Positions 47,043-59,244 of a stretch of DNA of 64,000 bases are shown here, piece by piece. Within the stretch, counting starts at the first letter, position 1, and each line of letters starts with the position of its first letter. A model generated the notes under the pieces. The model worked only from the letters and a program-made list of their open reading frames with translations. It ran no database searches and was not told where the DNA came from. Origin of the DNA: Polychytrium aggregatum (lineage: Eukaryota > Chytridiomycota > Chytridiomycetes > Polychytriales); the NCBI RefSeq assembly GCF_025602895.1, contig NW_026516220.1, forward strand, positions 248,001 to 312,000, written 5' to 3'. A program made the translations under genes and the position numbers.

Positions 47043-48289
47043 CCAACAACAGCAGCAGCGGGAGGGGCAGGGTCAAAGCCCAAACCAGACGACGCCGATG
47101 ATCTCATCAACAAGTTCAAAGAGCGTGTCCGTGTCGACAATCTCGGGAGCCGCTGCGACAAGTGCCTCGAGCCCGTCCTCTCCAATGCCATCAAGATACC
47201 AAACTCTGGCGGACTGTACCACAGCGAATGCTTCACTTGCGAAAAGTGCCAGAAGCAGCTGGTTGGCAAGTTTACGGCTTACAACGGGCAGTACTACCAT
47301 CCCGGGGTGAGCCACCTGCCTGAGATCTTGGTCAGAAGCGATATGCTGGGTGGGTGAGTGAGAGGCAGCGAAAGTGACCCTAACCCGGTGCTGCCGACGC
47401 ACTCAGTGTTCTCCCATGAAAATGCCGACGGAGGACTCTGTCTGCGCGAAGTGCCACAAGCCAATCTCTGGTGCATTCGTGAAGCTCGAGGATCAGCTCA
47501 TCCACAGCGACGTGAGTTTTCCACCAGCACATCCACAAACCCCCAGAGCCTCTCCCAGCTCGCATGTGTATGCTGTGGTGTTGTTGCTGTCGCTGCTGTT
47601 TCTGATCGGCTTGTCTTTGATGTCCCAGTGCTTCGTCTGTGTCAAGTGCCGGACCAAGCTCTCGGGCTGCCCGTTCGGAAACACCCCCGAGGGCCCCCAG
47701 TGCCAGGGCTGCATCAAGAACTCTGACCTTGGCAAGCCCAAGTTTACTCCCGGCTTCACGGTGAACCAATGCGGGCTCAAGGAGCTGCGCGGACCAGGCG
47801 GCGTCAAGATCGGGGACAACGAGGCTCTCCGAGCCCTCGGTGGCTCCAACATCTGTCCCAGGTGCCAGCAAAAGACATACATGTCTGACGAGGTACAAAG
47901 TGAATGGCAGTGTTAATGGGGAGACTCACTGGCAGAATCACAGCTGGAGACACACGGCGTGCAAAGACGTTGACATGCTGACTTTTGCGCAGGTTCCCGG
48001 GCCCTTGAGCACCAAGTGGCATCGGTAAGTGACATTGTCGTCGCGAGATGGACGCTGCCCGACCCTAGCCCGACTCTGCGCGATTCTGTCTAACGCTGTG
48101 ATGGTTTGGATATCCCGATGCGGCCTGTGGACGATCAGCGCTTGTCTAAAGTGCGCCTCGTGCCGGACTCTGCTCGACAGCATGGCAAAGATCCGCCTAG
48201 ACTCGACAGAGCCGTTTTGCTGGAAGTGCTTTGACAAGCAGCGCGCGGGCCAGCCCAACACAGCCGCCCCGAGCGGAGTGGCCGTCTAG
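45791..48289 (+). CDS. Multi-LIM-domain protein
   Basis: Zinc-binding scaffold, probably cytoskeletal or signalling, with four to five LIM domains. It starts with a small zinc-ribbon-like MPFCTRCGEIV...CTVC segment. Firm exons are: one ending at 46416, 46673-47306, 47407-47511, 47629-47892, 47993-48024 and 48139-48289. The exons between about 45870 and 46230 are not resolved. LIM blocks, in order: CTDC...YCETC (second finger), DC joined to VKC with YWHREC, then CHVC...YHPACFKCVGC, CDKC...YHSECFTCEKC, CAKC...IHSD joined to CFVCVKC, and CPRC...KWHR joined to ACLKCASC with final CWKC. Most introns fall between the first and second finger of a LIM. A poly-alanine tract encoded by a CAG/GCA run (47002-47041) separates the second and third LIM. 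No GAP or kinase domain is attached. Confidence 0.82.
47002..47041 (+). repeat. Coding (CAG/GCA)n run, poly-Ala
   Basis: About 13 trinucleotide units in an exon of the LIM gene, read as alanine in the LIM frame. Confidence 0.9.
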
Positions 48290-48554
48290 ATGGATGCCGA
48301 TTTTTGGTGAAACAAAGATCATGGCTGCTTTTTGGTCTCATTGCCCACCATGAATGATGCGAGCGTGGGAATCCGCCCGGTGTGTGTGTGTGTGTGTGAC
48401 CGCTATGGCAGCCCTTCCCCTTGACGCGCAGCGCCGTTTTCTTTCCTGTGCGATTTCCGCAGCCCTCCCCACTCAATCCCGTTTTCCAGCGATCCATCTT
48501 GCTCCCGTTCTCGCATCTACACAATCTCACCTCCCTCCTCCCCTGCACGAAACC

Positions 48555-48881
48555 ATGAGCTCCCCCAGCAAGTCCATTGGCTCCAACTCGCATTGGTCCA
48601 GGTGAGGGATCCTCTGTCGATCGCGCACTGTCTTGCCTCTGCGTCCATGTCCCTCCCCCACAGATCAATCGGCATCTGCACGTCCAGCAAACTCACGCCT
48701 CCGTCTAATCGATCCCCTTTCCTTTGGGTTTCTCTCTCTCGATTGGTTCTGCACTGCTTCGATCCACGGCAAACCCAGCGAGCTGGTCAATGCCGGCAAC
48801 CTGAAGATTGCCTTCCACGGCGGCATCTTCCTGGCCGCCTACTATTTCTTCTCCCAGCACGGAGACTGGTTCACCTTCTAG
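48555..48881 (+). CDS. 49-residue single-pass membrane protein
   Basis: Two exons, 48555-48601 and 48779-48881, join in phase to a 49-residue protein. The N-terminus is Ser-rich and polar; one hydrophobic helix (KIAFHGGIFLAAYYFF) lies near the C-terminus, which ends QHGDWFTF. Size and layout resemble small mitochondrial outer-membrane (Tom6-like) or ER subunits, but I cannot assign it and give no symbol. An AATAAA at 49147-49152 follows, consistent with a real transcript. The second exon's acceptor (AAACCCAG, 48778) has a good pyrimidine tract upstream. Confidence 0.55.
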
Positions 48882-49697
48882 ATCGCACCAAAGTCGTCGT
48901 TGGCCAAATCCGCCCCCTTCATTCACCCTCTCCCCCTCACCACCACCATCCTTCTCTTTTCGGGATCGAGTTGAATCGGGATCTCCCTCGGAAATCCAGT
49001 AAATCCAGTATTGGAGATCCTGATCGAGCCAGCGCCTCCGCTTCCACTTCCCCTCGCTTCTTTCACATCTTCGACGCACGCCACGCACCGCACGCACGGA
49101 CCGAGCTCCCTTTTGTATCATAGCAACCCCGCTGGACGCCTCCCTCAATAAAGGATCGTCATGCTCTTCTGCCGTACTGGTCACTGTGGCAACACCCCTG
49201 CAACACTCGCTTGTACGCCGCAAGTCGGTCGTAGCCGATCCAGGAGAGTCGGTGTCGACGTCTGTGTCCAGCAGCCACCTTTCCGCACCAATCCCGCTCA
49301 TCCACCAACACCCACCACAGGCCACAAGCCGAGGTCCATAGGGAAGTGTATAGTATTCTATCGGATCGACATTCAGGCATAGAAAAACAGTAAGCTAAGA
49401 AAACAAGAGAGAGAGAAACAAATGCATTCAGGGAACGGATGGCACTCGCCCCAAGGTTCTATGACCAAATGACTGGCACTCGCCCCAAGGTTCTATGACC
49501 AAACGACAGCAAGCCCATCCTTGCGGATGCCTGCTGGTCCACTCGCGATGTTGCTTGTGCGATGCTCGATCACCGGGCCTGTCGCTCAGAGCCGAATCCT
49601 CGACAGCAAGCTTGTAGAGTTGCGATTCTGACGGCTGGTTGATGTGCTCCGGCGCTTCTGGAGGGGGGAGAGTTCGTCGAGGCCAAACAATCGCTTG
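48882..49697. other. Convergent 3' flanks, with AATAAA and a 34-bp duplication
   Basis: This holds the 3' UTR of the small membrane protein (AATAAA at 49147-49152), a 34-bp tandem duplication at 49441-49505 and the 3' end of Fab1. No gene is supported. Confidence 0.55.
49441..49505. repeat. 34-bp tandem duplication
   Basis: A unit beginning GGCACTCGCCCCAAGGTTCT occurs at 49441 and again at 49475, with a single difference (AAATGAC versus AAACGAC) at its end. Confidence 0.85.
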
Positions 49698-52600
49698 TTA
49701 CAGTGTCTGGAGTCTGGTGATCTTGGTTTCCTGCGACCCAGTTTCCTGCGACCCAGTCTCCCGAGGCAGCTGTCCGTTTTGTGGGAGCGAGGACGGCCCG
49801 CTATGACCAATGTCGGTCCATTTGTCTGCAGCAGCAGTTGGCCAGATAAGATCGGTCAGCAACAGCGATGGTACAGCGAGACTCGAATCTGACTCCTGCA
49901 GACCCTGGTCGGCCAGTAGTCGCATCCAAATGCACCATGGCAGTTGCAGCCATTCTGCCGGTGGCATTCGCAGTCGGAGAGAGCACACTCACCAGGAACC
50001 ATCAGGAAGTAGCTCTCGATGGACTCGCGGAAGCGGCGTGCATACTCGACCGGTGGGAGCACCGTAACGCTCTCCTTGTCGTTCGCCAGGGCCAATTTGC
50101 CACGGCTCTCGAGCTTCTTGTACCAGGTGTATGTGCCGATGATGTCAACGATGCCTCCGACGAGCTCCTTCTTCTCGTTGTCGACACCCAGCAGCAACGA
50201 GTAGTCCATGATATTGTTGTTGGACAGGAAGGCAACGTCGTTTTGGATAGCCTCCGTAATGATCAACTTGGAATAGGCATACAGCATGAATTGGTCCTTA
50301 CAGCGACCTGATACGCCGCACCGAGAGCAACAGCTTTGGGTCAGTGCGCTGCACCACATTCGCTTTGATGTACCGGAACGAGGCACATGGCTGTGCATAT
50401 CACTGTGCGTCTGTAGTCACAAACGGTGCATTTCGCTCTTTCACAGATCTCGGCTGCTCGGTCTTACCATCAACCCAGTCGCCGTCCCAGAGCACCTGGT
50501 CCTTCCGGTTCTCTTTCACCTCCTTGAGGTTGTGGCGAACCTGCACGCCCTTCAGGTCGAATTTCTGTTGGACCATGCAGTAGCAAAACCGTCAGCACGG
50601 CCACAGTAAGAGCAAGGGCACGGCCGTTCGCGACAGCGCCAGGCTCTGCAAGCACGCAGGCAAGCCAACAGGGGTCCTAGCGAAAGAAGCACTCACTCTG
50701 CTGATCTTGAACTGATAGAACACATTCTCCATGATCAGGACGTCGATCTCCATGATCTCCTTGGTCTGCAGGTTCTTTCGCTTGATCGTGTAGAAGCCAA
50801 AGATCTTGGCAATCAGGCTGACGCGCTTGTCGCCTCCTATCATGTAGTCGATGTAGTTGGTTGCGAAGCTGAGCAGGTCGTCCTTCTCGGTTCTGGTCCA
50901 ATTGGAGGTGAGCTGCTTGACCACGAGGCGATCGTCTGTGGTGTCGAGAGCGTTAGAGAGGCTACGCGCTCGGGTCTCCTCGCCGGCCCAGAATTGGCAG
51001 AGCGAGGTGTTTGGGAGCATGGACCAGGATGCCAGTACAAGCGTGCAGCGCATCCCGGAGATCGTACCATGGGTTTTGAAGAAAGTTGCCTTGCTCTTGC
51101 CTCCGTTTGCGTTCCACGACGAGCACCGCATCAAGCTATGGATGTACGACTCGTGGATATTGTACTTTCGTCGCAGAGTGTCAAACCGCTCAGCATAATA
51201 GACCGTGCAGCTGAACTGGACGCTGTTCTCGGACCATTCTGGGCGGAAATGAACGCCGATGGTTAGACTGGATCGATTTGGCCACGAAATGCAATCCAGC
51301 GGCAGGAGTGGGGACGATGGCACACAGAGTCTGCAAAGAGGCACATGCTTACTGAGGGTGATGTGCTCTTCGGTCTGGGGAGCATTGGGCTGGGCAATGC
51401 CGTTGCTCGAGACATGGGCAAATGTTTTGACCTCGGATGTGAATGGCGACACCATGCTGGACTTTGTGCGCTTTGGGATACTCGCTGTGAACGTGGGCGA
51501 CGCAGGAGAGGCCACGCCGTTGGTGGGCAGCGTGGGTGAGCCGATGCGGCGCAGGAACACGGCGGGGTTTTCGAAGAATTTCGGCGACTCGCCGCTCTTG
51601 GAGAAGATGGTCGGATCGCTGTTGGTGGAGGCAGTGCCAAGCAGCTCTTCGGAGCGAGTGCGCAGACGAATTTTATCGACCTCCATTAAATACAGCGTCG
51701 AGCTACTCGTGGATTGGTGCAAGGGAAGGCTCATTAGACAGTGCAAAGGCGGTCCACACTACTGAATCGGCTGCGGAAGCTATCCAGCCCGCATGCCTTC
51801 GCATCCTTCTGGTCGAGCAAGCCGGCAGTCAATACCTCAAGGTATATGCCAAAAGGCTTGTGGGCTCGTTTTCGTAGATCAAGACGAAGCTATCCGGCGG
51901 AAGGGTGATGTTGCTGGCGGGGCTGCGAACAGAAGTGGTCAGGGCAAATCGATGGCTGCAAGGCTGGGCAATTGACGGAGCCGCGGTGACGGCGACGGCG
52001 ACGGCGACGGCGACGACACTAGATGAACCGGAGACCAGACGCGCAGTGGCGATACCTACTTTGCATATTCAGGGGACTTGATCTCCCAGGTTGGGGGCGA
52101 CTTGAGGGCCAGCATCGCAGTGAGTTCGGTACCAAAGTCTGCAAGATCCGTCTGGATCTCGTCGATCTTGCGCCGCAACGCAATGCGGACATTGTTGATT
52201 TGCTCCGTGTTGGTCTTGCTCAGGAGTGCAAACAGCACCGAGTCTAGCATCTGGTATTTTTCGGAAAGCAGCTCGAGCTGGTTCTGGACAGAGTCCAGCG
52301 TATCCTTGGCGACGCCCTTGCGCAGCGCACGCAGACTGCTGCCGACCTTGGAAAGGCTCTTGCCCAGCGACTCGTGGAGATCGGCAATCTCATTGGAGAC
52401 GCCGTCGACCAGTCGGGACTTTGTTTTCTCGTCGATCAATCTGTCCTTGAGGATCTGCGGCTGGGTGTCGACGGACGAGAGCGCATGAAGACACGGTGGT
52501 CGCAGCTCAAAGAGACCGATGTGCTCGAGCTCGAATGTCACGATGACATTGTTGCGTCGATAGTGGAAGTGGCAGTTGCTCGGACTCGGGCCCGTGGCTT

Positions 52601-54590
52601 TGTCGGCCGCACTGGCGATGTTGCACGCACACAGGTCCGCGGGAATGAATCTGGGGTTGTAGCAAAGCAGCTCCAGAAACTTGCCGAGTGAGTAGTTCCA
52701 ACAGGCAGCCGACATGATGCTGGGTTTGGTTGACTTTTGGCAGACCGTACAGGTGCTCCAGATGTATATCGTGTCTTCCAGATACGGGGGCTCCCCTGAA
52801 ACGGGGATCTGCTGCCACGACGTCACCAGCTCGCACTGGATGGTGATGCGGCTTTGGTCGTGTGTAAATGTGGTGATGTGCTTCCACTTGGGCTTGTCGC
52901 ACGATGGCGCATCGCACTTTCCAAAGGCCTGTTGGGTGGCCTGCTCGACAAACTCACCAAGGCGGACGTCGTACGAGCCGCCTGCATTCTGGAAGAACTC
53001 AAAGGTGACAATGCTCGGGGGATAGCACGGAGTCGCCAGGGTCTCGGACCAAGTCCGCCATGTCGAGAACGAGATGGACTGGTGCTGCACGATGCTGGGG
53101 AGATTCGAGCCTCGCGATGCATCGGCTGGCGGGTTTCTGATGGAGCCCGTGAGGTGGTTCTTGGACACATCTTCGGGGATGAGCTTGCTGAGCGCCATTG
53201 TGGACTCTATCGCCAGCTTGGGGAGGTCTACCGTTGCTGATGTCGGCAGTGTCTGGCTTCTTCCGACGGTGTAAATCTGGGAATAGGGCTGTGACTTCTC
53301 GGGCGGCGCGACGGAGGCCGCCTGGTACTCGTTCTGGAGACGACGGAGGATATAGGGCAAGGAGATATTGACATCGGGCGTGGTACTGACGACGAGCCGC
53401 TCTCGGGCTGCTATGGCGTCCTGGAGCTCGGTGGGGAGCAGCGGGTTGGGAGCGACACGCGCGAACGAGGAGATATCCAGAGTCGAGCGGCGTTTGCCGA
53501 GACTGCGTTCTGCACATGCGGGGCGACGGAAGATGAGTCAGACGCAAGGTGCGGCAGCGGGCAAAGCGACGATGTTTGGCAAGTGGGGTGGGTGGGTGCC
53601 ATGCACATCGGGGCGGGGTTGCGAGATGGCCGCGGCAATATCCTGGACAGAGGGTGATATGCCCGGCCAGAGACAAAATTGCGTACATGCTCATCCGGGC
53701 AGCTGTGGAGGCTCTCGATGGACGGCCCTGGGCTGGTCCAGCATCGACGAAGGGACACTCGGCAGCCACACACTCTCGACGGCACGTTCAGGACATCAAT
53801 ACGTTACCGCGGGCTGGTCCAGTTTCGTCGCCGTGGCCTGGTCTCGAGCGGCTCGCCCTTGGGAGGAACGGGCGGGGGCCGATCGCTCAGCTTCTTCTTC
53901 ATCCAACTCCATATTTTGGAGCCAGACTGGAGCGAGTCAAACGGGGACTGGGGTGTAGCCGCGGGCTTTCGTATCTCGTTCTGGGCATGCATCGAGGGTG
54001 CCCGAGACAGACTCCTGCCGTTGCGATACCCCCGCATTGCTCGGCTTTGGTCTCGGTATGTGGTGGTCCGCCCGCAACGCCTCCTCAAGCTTCATGCTGA
54101 AGACAACGTAAATGGTCAGGCTCACCAGCTGCTCAACGAGCTCGAGCTTGGCTCTGTCGGCACCACAGAGGATGATGATACCGTCGCAAGCATCGGGCCG
54201 GAATGGAAGATTGAGTCGGAGGTGGCCGGAGAGCAGCTGCTGCCGCGAGTAGTAGGCCGAGTCCGAGGGATTGGAGAGGACAGGGCCGTACCGGCCAGCC
54301 GCCAGCTGCAACGGCTTTTCGACCGGCGACAGGAGAACGGGGACGGAGGGCGAGACGCCGTGGGAGAGGGCCGAGCCGGACTGGACGGGATCGCGGGAGG
54401 CTGTTTCGGTCGCGATAATCGTCGGGATATCCTTGGCAAACTCCTGGGCAAGCTTGAGCAGCACGGGACGCCATATGCGCACGTTATTGTGGTCGAGCCG
54501 GAGGCTTTGGAGGGACTGGGTGAGGATTTTGGTGAGATGCTCCTTCGCGGCGGGGTCGATGTTGTCGGCCCTGTGGCCGAATGTGCTCAT
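49698..54590 (-). CDS. Fab1/PIKfyve-type phosphatidylinositol 3-phosphate 5-kinase, short form
   Basis: Lipid kinase making PI(3,5)P2 on endosomes and the vacuole. Exons in gene order are 54590-54030, 53980-53808, 53502-52060, 51922-51836, 51705-51353, 51238-50697, 50564-50468, 50307-49993 and 49825-49698; phases close to 1,232 residues. The N-terminus matches only the edges of the CCT/chaperonin-like region (GIIILCGADRAKLELVEQL, IYVVFSMKLEEAL). The Cys-rich CCR domain is clear (CDAPSCDKPKWKHITTF, WSTCTVCQKSTKPSIMSAAC, YSLGKFLELLCYNPRF). Then come LIYENEPTSLLAYTLSS and the kinase domain: SRKFDLKGVQVRHN, FLSNNNIMDYSLLLGVD, TYTWYKKLE, SYFLMVPDKWTD. No FYVE domain is present and family members are usually near 1,800-2,200 residues. 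The first intron would be only 49 nt. More 5' exons are unlikely, as NEDD1 begins 624 bases away. Confidence 0.9.
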
Positions 54591-55214
54591 TGGAGGCGAC
54601 GATGACAGCTATGGGGAGCAGATGCAGTGGGCGTCGTCGAGGCAGCCGTTGCAGCCGTTGCACTCGACGCAGCAGACGCAGCAGACAGCAGCAGACGCAG
54701 CAGATGCGGGTATCAGGAGCGGGGTGGGAAGCCCGGCCCAGGCGACATCGAAGGGCGAATGCAAACGGTGGAGCGCCTGCCGACGGGCTGGTCTCCTGGG
54801 CATGTTTTTGGGGGGGAGAATCGCTCTCATAGCGGCCGCTGCCGATTGGCTGGCGGTGTCGCTTGTTCCTGTGCGGCCTGGCGCGGCGGCGGTCGCAAAT
54901 GGGGCGCGGAGTGCGCGTCGGTGCGCACCCACGCGCCGCGTGCGCGCCTGGCGGATGGCTGCGCAGCGCCAGGCCCAGCCCGCCCATTCCCGCCGCTCCT
55001 ACCCTTGCCCCTGCCCCTGCCCTTGCCCTTGCCCTCGCCCTCGCTTGCCTTTTTCGGCGGAAATGAAGCCGGATCGAGCCGCCAGCCGTCCCGGCTCTGG
55101 CCACACAAGGGCCGCGATGTCCTGGCCAGCCTCACTGTGGCGATCGTCTCCTGTCCATCGCCTCCACCAAGCCGGGCGTCTCCAGAGCAGAACCTCCCCG
55201 CCCCAGTCCCAGCC
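54591..55214. promoter_or_regulatory. Divergent promoter region, Fab1 / NEDD1
   Basis: 624 bases between divergent start codons. It contains a CCCTTG/CCCCTG 6-base repeat tract at about 54999-55052 and no TATA element that I can see. Confidence 0.45.
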
Positions 55215-58200
55215 ATGGATGTCCAGCACGACCCGTCGCCGCACCATGTCCTGGCCTCTGCGGCCGCAAAGTCCGTGTCGCTCTGGAAGCTCAAGACCGA
55301 GTATTCCGATGCCGAGGTCCCGTACTCGCGGATCCACCCGAATCTCTGCGGTAGCACCACCCCGGGGCAAATCAACGCCATGGCCTTCTCGAGCGATCGT
55401 AAGTGTCGACAGCCGCAGCCGTGCATGTACTATCAAAGAAAGCAAAGATGGATATCGCTGCGCATCACTCGCCGTCTCGATATGCGCAAAGGCCCTCGGT
55501 GTCCGCTCACCGTCCCCATCACTGGCTCTCCCACGCCATGGTCCTGCCATCTTGTGTCCGTCTGCCTTTGGCACCAGTCGGTCTTCTCGCAACCGCCTCC
55601 TCCAACAACACCATGTCGATCTACGATGTCACCCGCAGCCAGCTCTTGCGGGTGATCGAGGGCCCCACTCCCAGATCCAGCGTAAGGCCTCTTTCCCATT
55701 GCGAAGCACGAGCTCGACCCTTTGGCACTGGCGCTGGCACCACATACATCATCGTCTCGCCGCCTCCAACGACTCGGTACTGCCTTGGTATCGGCAGCGG
55801 ATATTTACTCCGACTTCTCAGTCAGTCACACTTTCTCATCGTCTCCATCGCGCATCCAGACTCAAGTGCCAGAAATCAAGGCTCTCGCCTTTGCCTCGCA
55901 GCCCGAGCACTCCTCGCGGCTGCTCTTCTTTGGTGGCTCCACCCGGACCGTCCACTGCTACGATCTGAAGGAGAACCATGTGCTGAAACACTCGTTCTCG
56001 GGCACGATGAAGGGCTCTGTCGAGTGCATAGCCGTCAGTGCAGACGATACCAAGATCACCTGTGGTGGCGAACACGGCCAAGTCTGGATACACTCAACAA
56101 GGTCCATGAACGGCGCAGAGCTGGAGACCAAGTTCAAGCAGGTACTCGGGCCTGGCATGCAAGAACACGAGAGCACTCGTCTCCGTCTGCAATGCGACCA
56201 TGGCCTTCAGCCGTGTGTCTTTGGTCGACAGGCGCTCGCTCGATCTCGCATCAAGCATCCGCCACTACTCCGCCATCATGTGCTCGCGGCTGATAGTCCC
56301 TCGTACATCTCGCTCATCTGGCCTAGACTGTCAACGACATTGCCTTCTATCCCTTCCGAAAATCCATCGTCACGGCAGCTGGTGACGACGGCATCGTGTC
56401 TGTCTGGGACATCAACCATTCCAAAGCCCCGCTCGATCGCAAGATTGATCCGCACAACGGTCCCATCCGGGCCATCGCCTTCTCTCCAGTCAACAAGATG
56501 ATGTTTGTTACCGTAGGCATGGACAAGAAAATCAAGATGAGCGATTTCCTGGCAAAGAGGTAATTTGTGTCACTAGACATCCTGGGCATCCTGGGCATCC
56601 TGGGCATCCTGGATATGCTCGATATGCTGGACACGCTGGATATGCTGGGCTATTCGTACCGGCACGGAGATGGTTGAGCCCCCAGCTTCACCATTCCGAC
56701 TTTATGGGGCGGCTCTCCATCGTCCGCGAGAGCCTGTCCTGCTTACTGACGACCACACATCCTGCCTCAGTGGCGCGCCTCCTGTTGTCGAGTATCAGGC
56801 AGAAAGTGGCCTGACCTCCGTAGCGATCTCGGGCGCAAACCAGGTTGCTGTCGGAACGACGCAAGGTTGGTTCACAAGTGTTCCCGGAGGCAGTCGTGCC
56901 ACGCCCAGCTTTGGCGACCTGTTGTCGTCTCGAACCACATCGGCGGCCTGAGCTTTGGATCACGTTGCTTACATGCCACTGTCGTTGTAGGGCGAGTGTT
57001 GATCTACGACATCCGCTACAAGGGATTGCTTTGCAGCTTCACTCCCAACGATGGCGAACCTGTCCATCAGCTTGCCTTTTGCCCCAAGCCCGTGAGTAGC
57101 TGCACACCGAGAGAGAAAGCGCTTGCTTGACCATATCCTCCGCGCTGTCAAAACCAGTCTTTGCTCACCCATCGAGTGACTCCGCCAGAGCTCCAACAAG
57201 GACCTGCCCGCATATCTCCAGCCCATCCGAAGCAACAGCAGCCACGAGCTGTCGGAGCACCAGACCGCACAACCCTCGACGCTCCCACAAGCCGGCTTGA
57301 GTCCAGGCGTTGGCGGCGAAGTCGTCCGTAATGAGCCGTACACCCCCGTTACGAAGCAAAAGAACTTTATGGAAATGTTCAGTCCCGTCAACCCTAAAAG
57401 TAAGCACATACACAGCTGGGTCAGGATAGTGCACTATCCTGCGCCGAGAAGGCACGCTGCTGGGTCTTTCATCAGCACCATCACCATTTTTTGTTTTTGC
57501 GATCCATCGATCATGACGCTGAGCTGTCGCGATTGCCTTGGCCAACAGTCGACAAGTTCGAGCCTGGGAAGCAAACGGACCAAGTAGATGTTAGTCCCAC
57601 ACCAAAGCCCGCAGGAGTCGCTCTGTACGATGGCGACACCGATAGAGAGCAAGCCCCGCCTGCAGTCGCGGATCCCCGTGAGTGCTTGTGACTTTGAGAT
57701 CTGCGTCGCTGAGGAGTGCGTATCCTGAGCATACCACAAGCGGCCTCACACTCTATATTACTCTGCGTTCATAACAACGGGCCATCAAACGAATGCGTAT
57801 CTTGCAGTCAATGCCATGTTTTCGCCCGCCAACCCGCGCCGAGCCTCCAAAGCTGCCGAGCCGCGAAAGTCTCTCGTCCATTCTCATTCGGCACAAACTT
57901 TGGGCGAGCGTGGCCAGGGCTCGAGCTCGAACTCGGTGAGTGCACCTTCCCAGAGGCGACTCAGCACCGGCAATCGCCTCGAGGACGGACGGGACAACGG
58001 ATTTGCACACGCGGACTCCGATATGCACCAACGGCTGCCCACGGACGAGGCCCAAGTCCCCCACGATCCTCGAGAGACAGACATGCAGTCGCTTGGCTCG
58101 AGGTTGTCGGCTTCTCGAGCGGTGAACGCCTCATCTCTCGGCGCCCTCAACGAAAGGGGCCCGCGAAAGGATGCAAATGCAGGGCTTCCTGTGTCGCTCC

Positions 58201-58908
58201 CCGCAGTGGCGTCGTCGCCTGCAGTCTCCACAGTCGATCCGATCTCAGAGTCTGGCACTCGATCGGCCGAACCTAGGACTCTGTCAAATCCTCTGCAATA
58301 TACAGAGGCCAGGCCACGGGGCTCAGATGCCTCGCCAGCGGCAACTCTACGCGATCCAGTGCAACATCTCAAGTCTGACATCATGCAGAGGCTGGAAGAA
58401 CGGGTCGCTGTCAACGACGGTCGGCAAGGGGACGAAAGGACTGCATCCCGCCAGCAAATCTCGGGCCCGCAGACAACCAAGGAAGGCACGGTGCTGTCCT
58501 TCAGCTCGCAGATCCTCGAGAACGTGATCGAGGACTGTCTCCAAAGCTTCCGGGTCCAGATCAAGCAGGACCTCCAGAACATGCATCTTGATATGCTGGA
58601 TCAATTTCGAAGCCAGCAGGTGAGTCTAGGATTGGCGGGATGCAAGAGCGTGCAAGAAATGCTCTGGAGTCCGCGAAGTAGCTCGAAGGGGAGAGGGCAT
58701 GTCATTGCATGGCATGGCATGGCATGGCATGGCATGGTATCATGACATCGCACTGGCCGTATTTACTGAGTTTGCGAATGTCGTCTTGATGGAACCACAG
58801 CGGGAGCTGGAGAAGATGATGATGAAGTACTCGGGTGTGCAGGCGTTGATTGCCGAGAATGAGCGGCTGCGACGGGAGAACGAGCGCCTTAAATGTGATT
58901 ACTTGTAG
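55215..58908 (+). CDS. NEDD1: NEDD1-like WD40 protein (gamma-tubulin complex recruiter)
   Basis: Targets gamma-tubulin ring complexes to centrosomes or basal bodies and spindles. Exons are 55215-55398, 55578-55681, 55860-56141, 56327-56559, 56771-56865, 56991-57091, 57189-57399, 57549-57677, 57808-58619 and 58801-58908; phases close to 752 residues. The first half is a WD40 propeller (for example VTAAGDDGIVSVWDINHSK and GRVLIYDIRYKGLL). A Ser/Pro-rich middle region follows. The C-terminus is the NEDD1 gamma-tubulin-binding helical region (ILENVIEDCLQSFRVQIKQD, LQNMHLDMLDQFRSQQ, then IAENERLRRENERLK). Intronic short repeats lie at 56579-56650 and 58707-58739. Confidence 0.9.
56579..56650. repeat. 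9-bp repeats in a NEDD1 intron
   Basis: CATCCTGGG repeated about four times, then related ATATGCTGG units. Confidence 0.75.
58707..58739. repeat. (CATGG)n in the last NEDD1 intron
   Basis: Six perfect pentanucleotide units followed by a degenerate one. Confidence 0.9.
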
Positions 58909-59244
58909 CTTCTGCCTGGATTGTGTAATCAACCCGCTCCAGCCTGCGCTCGCTCTCATGCCAAGAACACCTGCGTACACAGTTGTGGTCCGTGTTCATA
59001 TGGCATCTCACGACGAATGCCCGATGCAAATGCCCGATGCAAATGCCCGATGCAATTCGCATCCTTGCCAGCGGGGTTTTGGGCAGGGCGCCAGTCGCAC
59101 AGGGCAAGGGTTGCGGGCGCGGGGTTGCAAGCTCCAGGGCCCTCGGCGCTGCTCCTTCGCCTCCATCGCCGAATCTGCTTGTTCACATCTCGCCGCAGCC
59201 AACAGCCAGAGCCAAACACATCAGCACCACGAACATCTGACGCA
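58909..59244. other. Short spacer between NEDD1 and V-ATPase subunit d
   Basis: 336 bases carry the NEDD1 3' flank and the promoter of the next gene in the same direction. A 10-base unit (GATGCAAATG) repeats about three times near 59021-59056. Confidence 0.5.
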
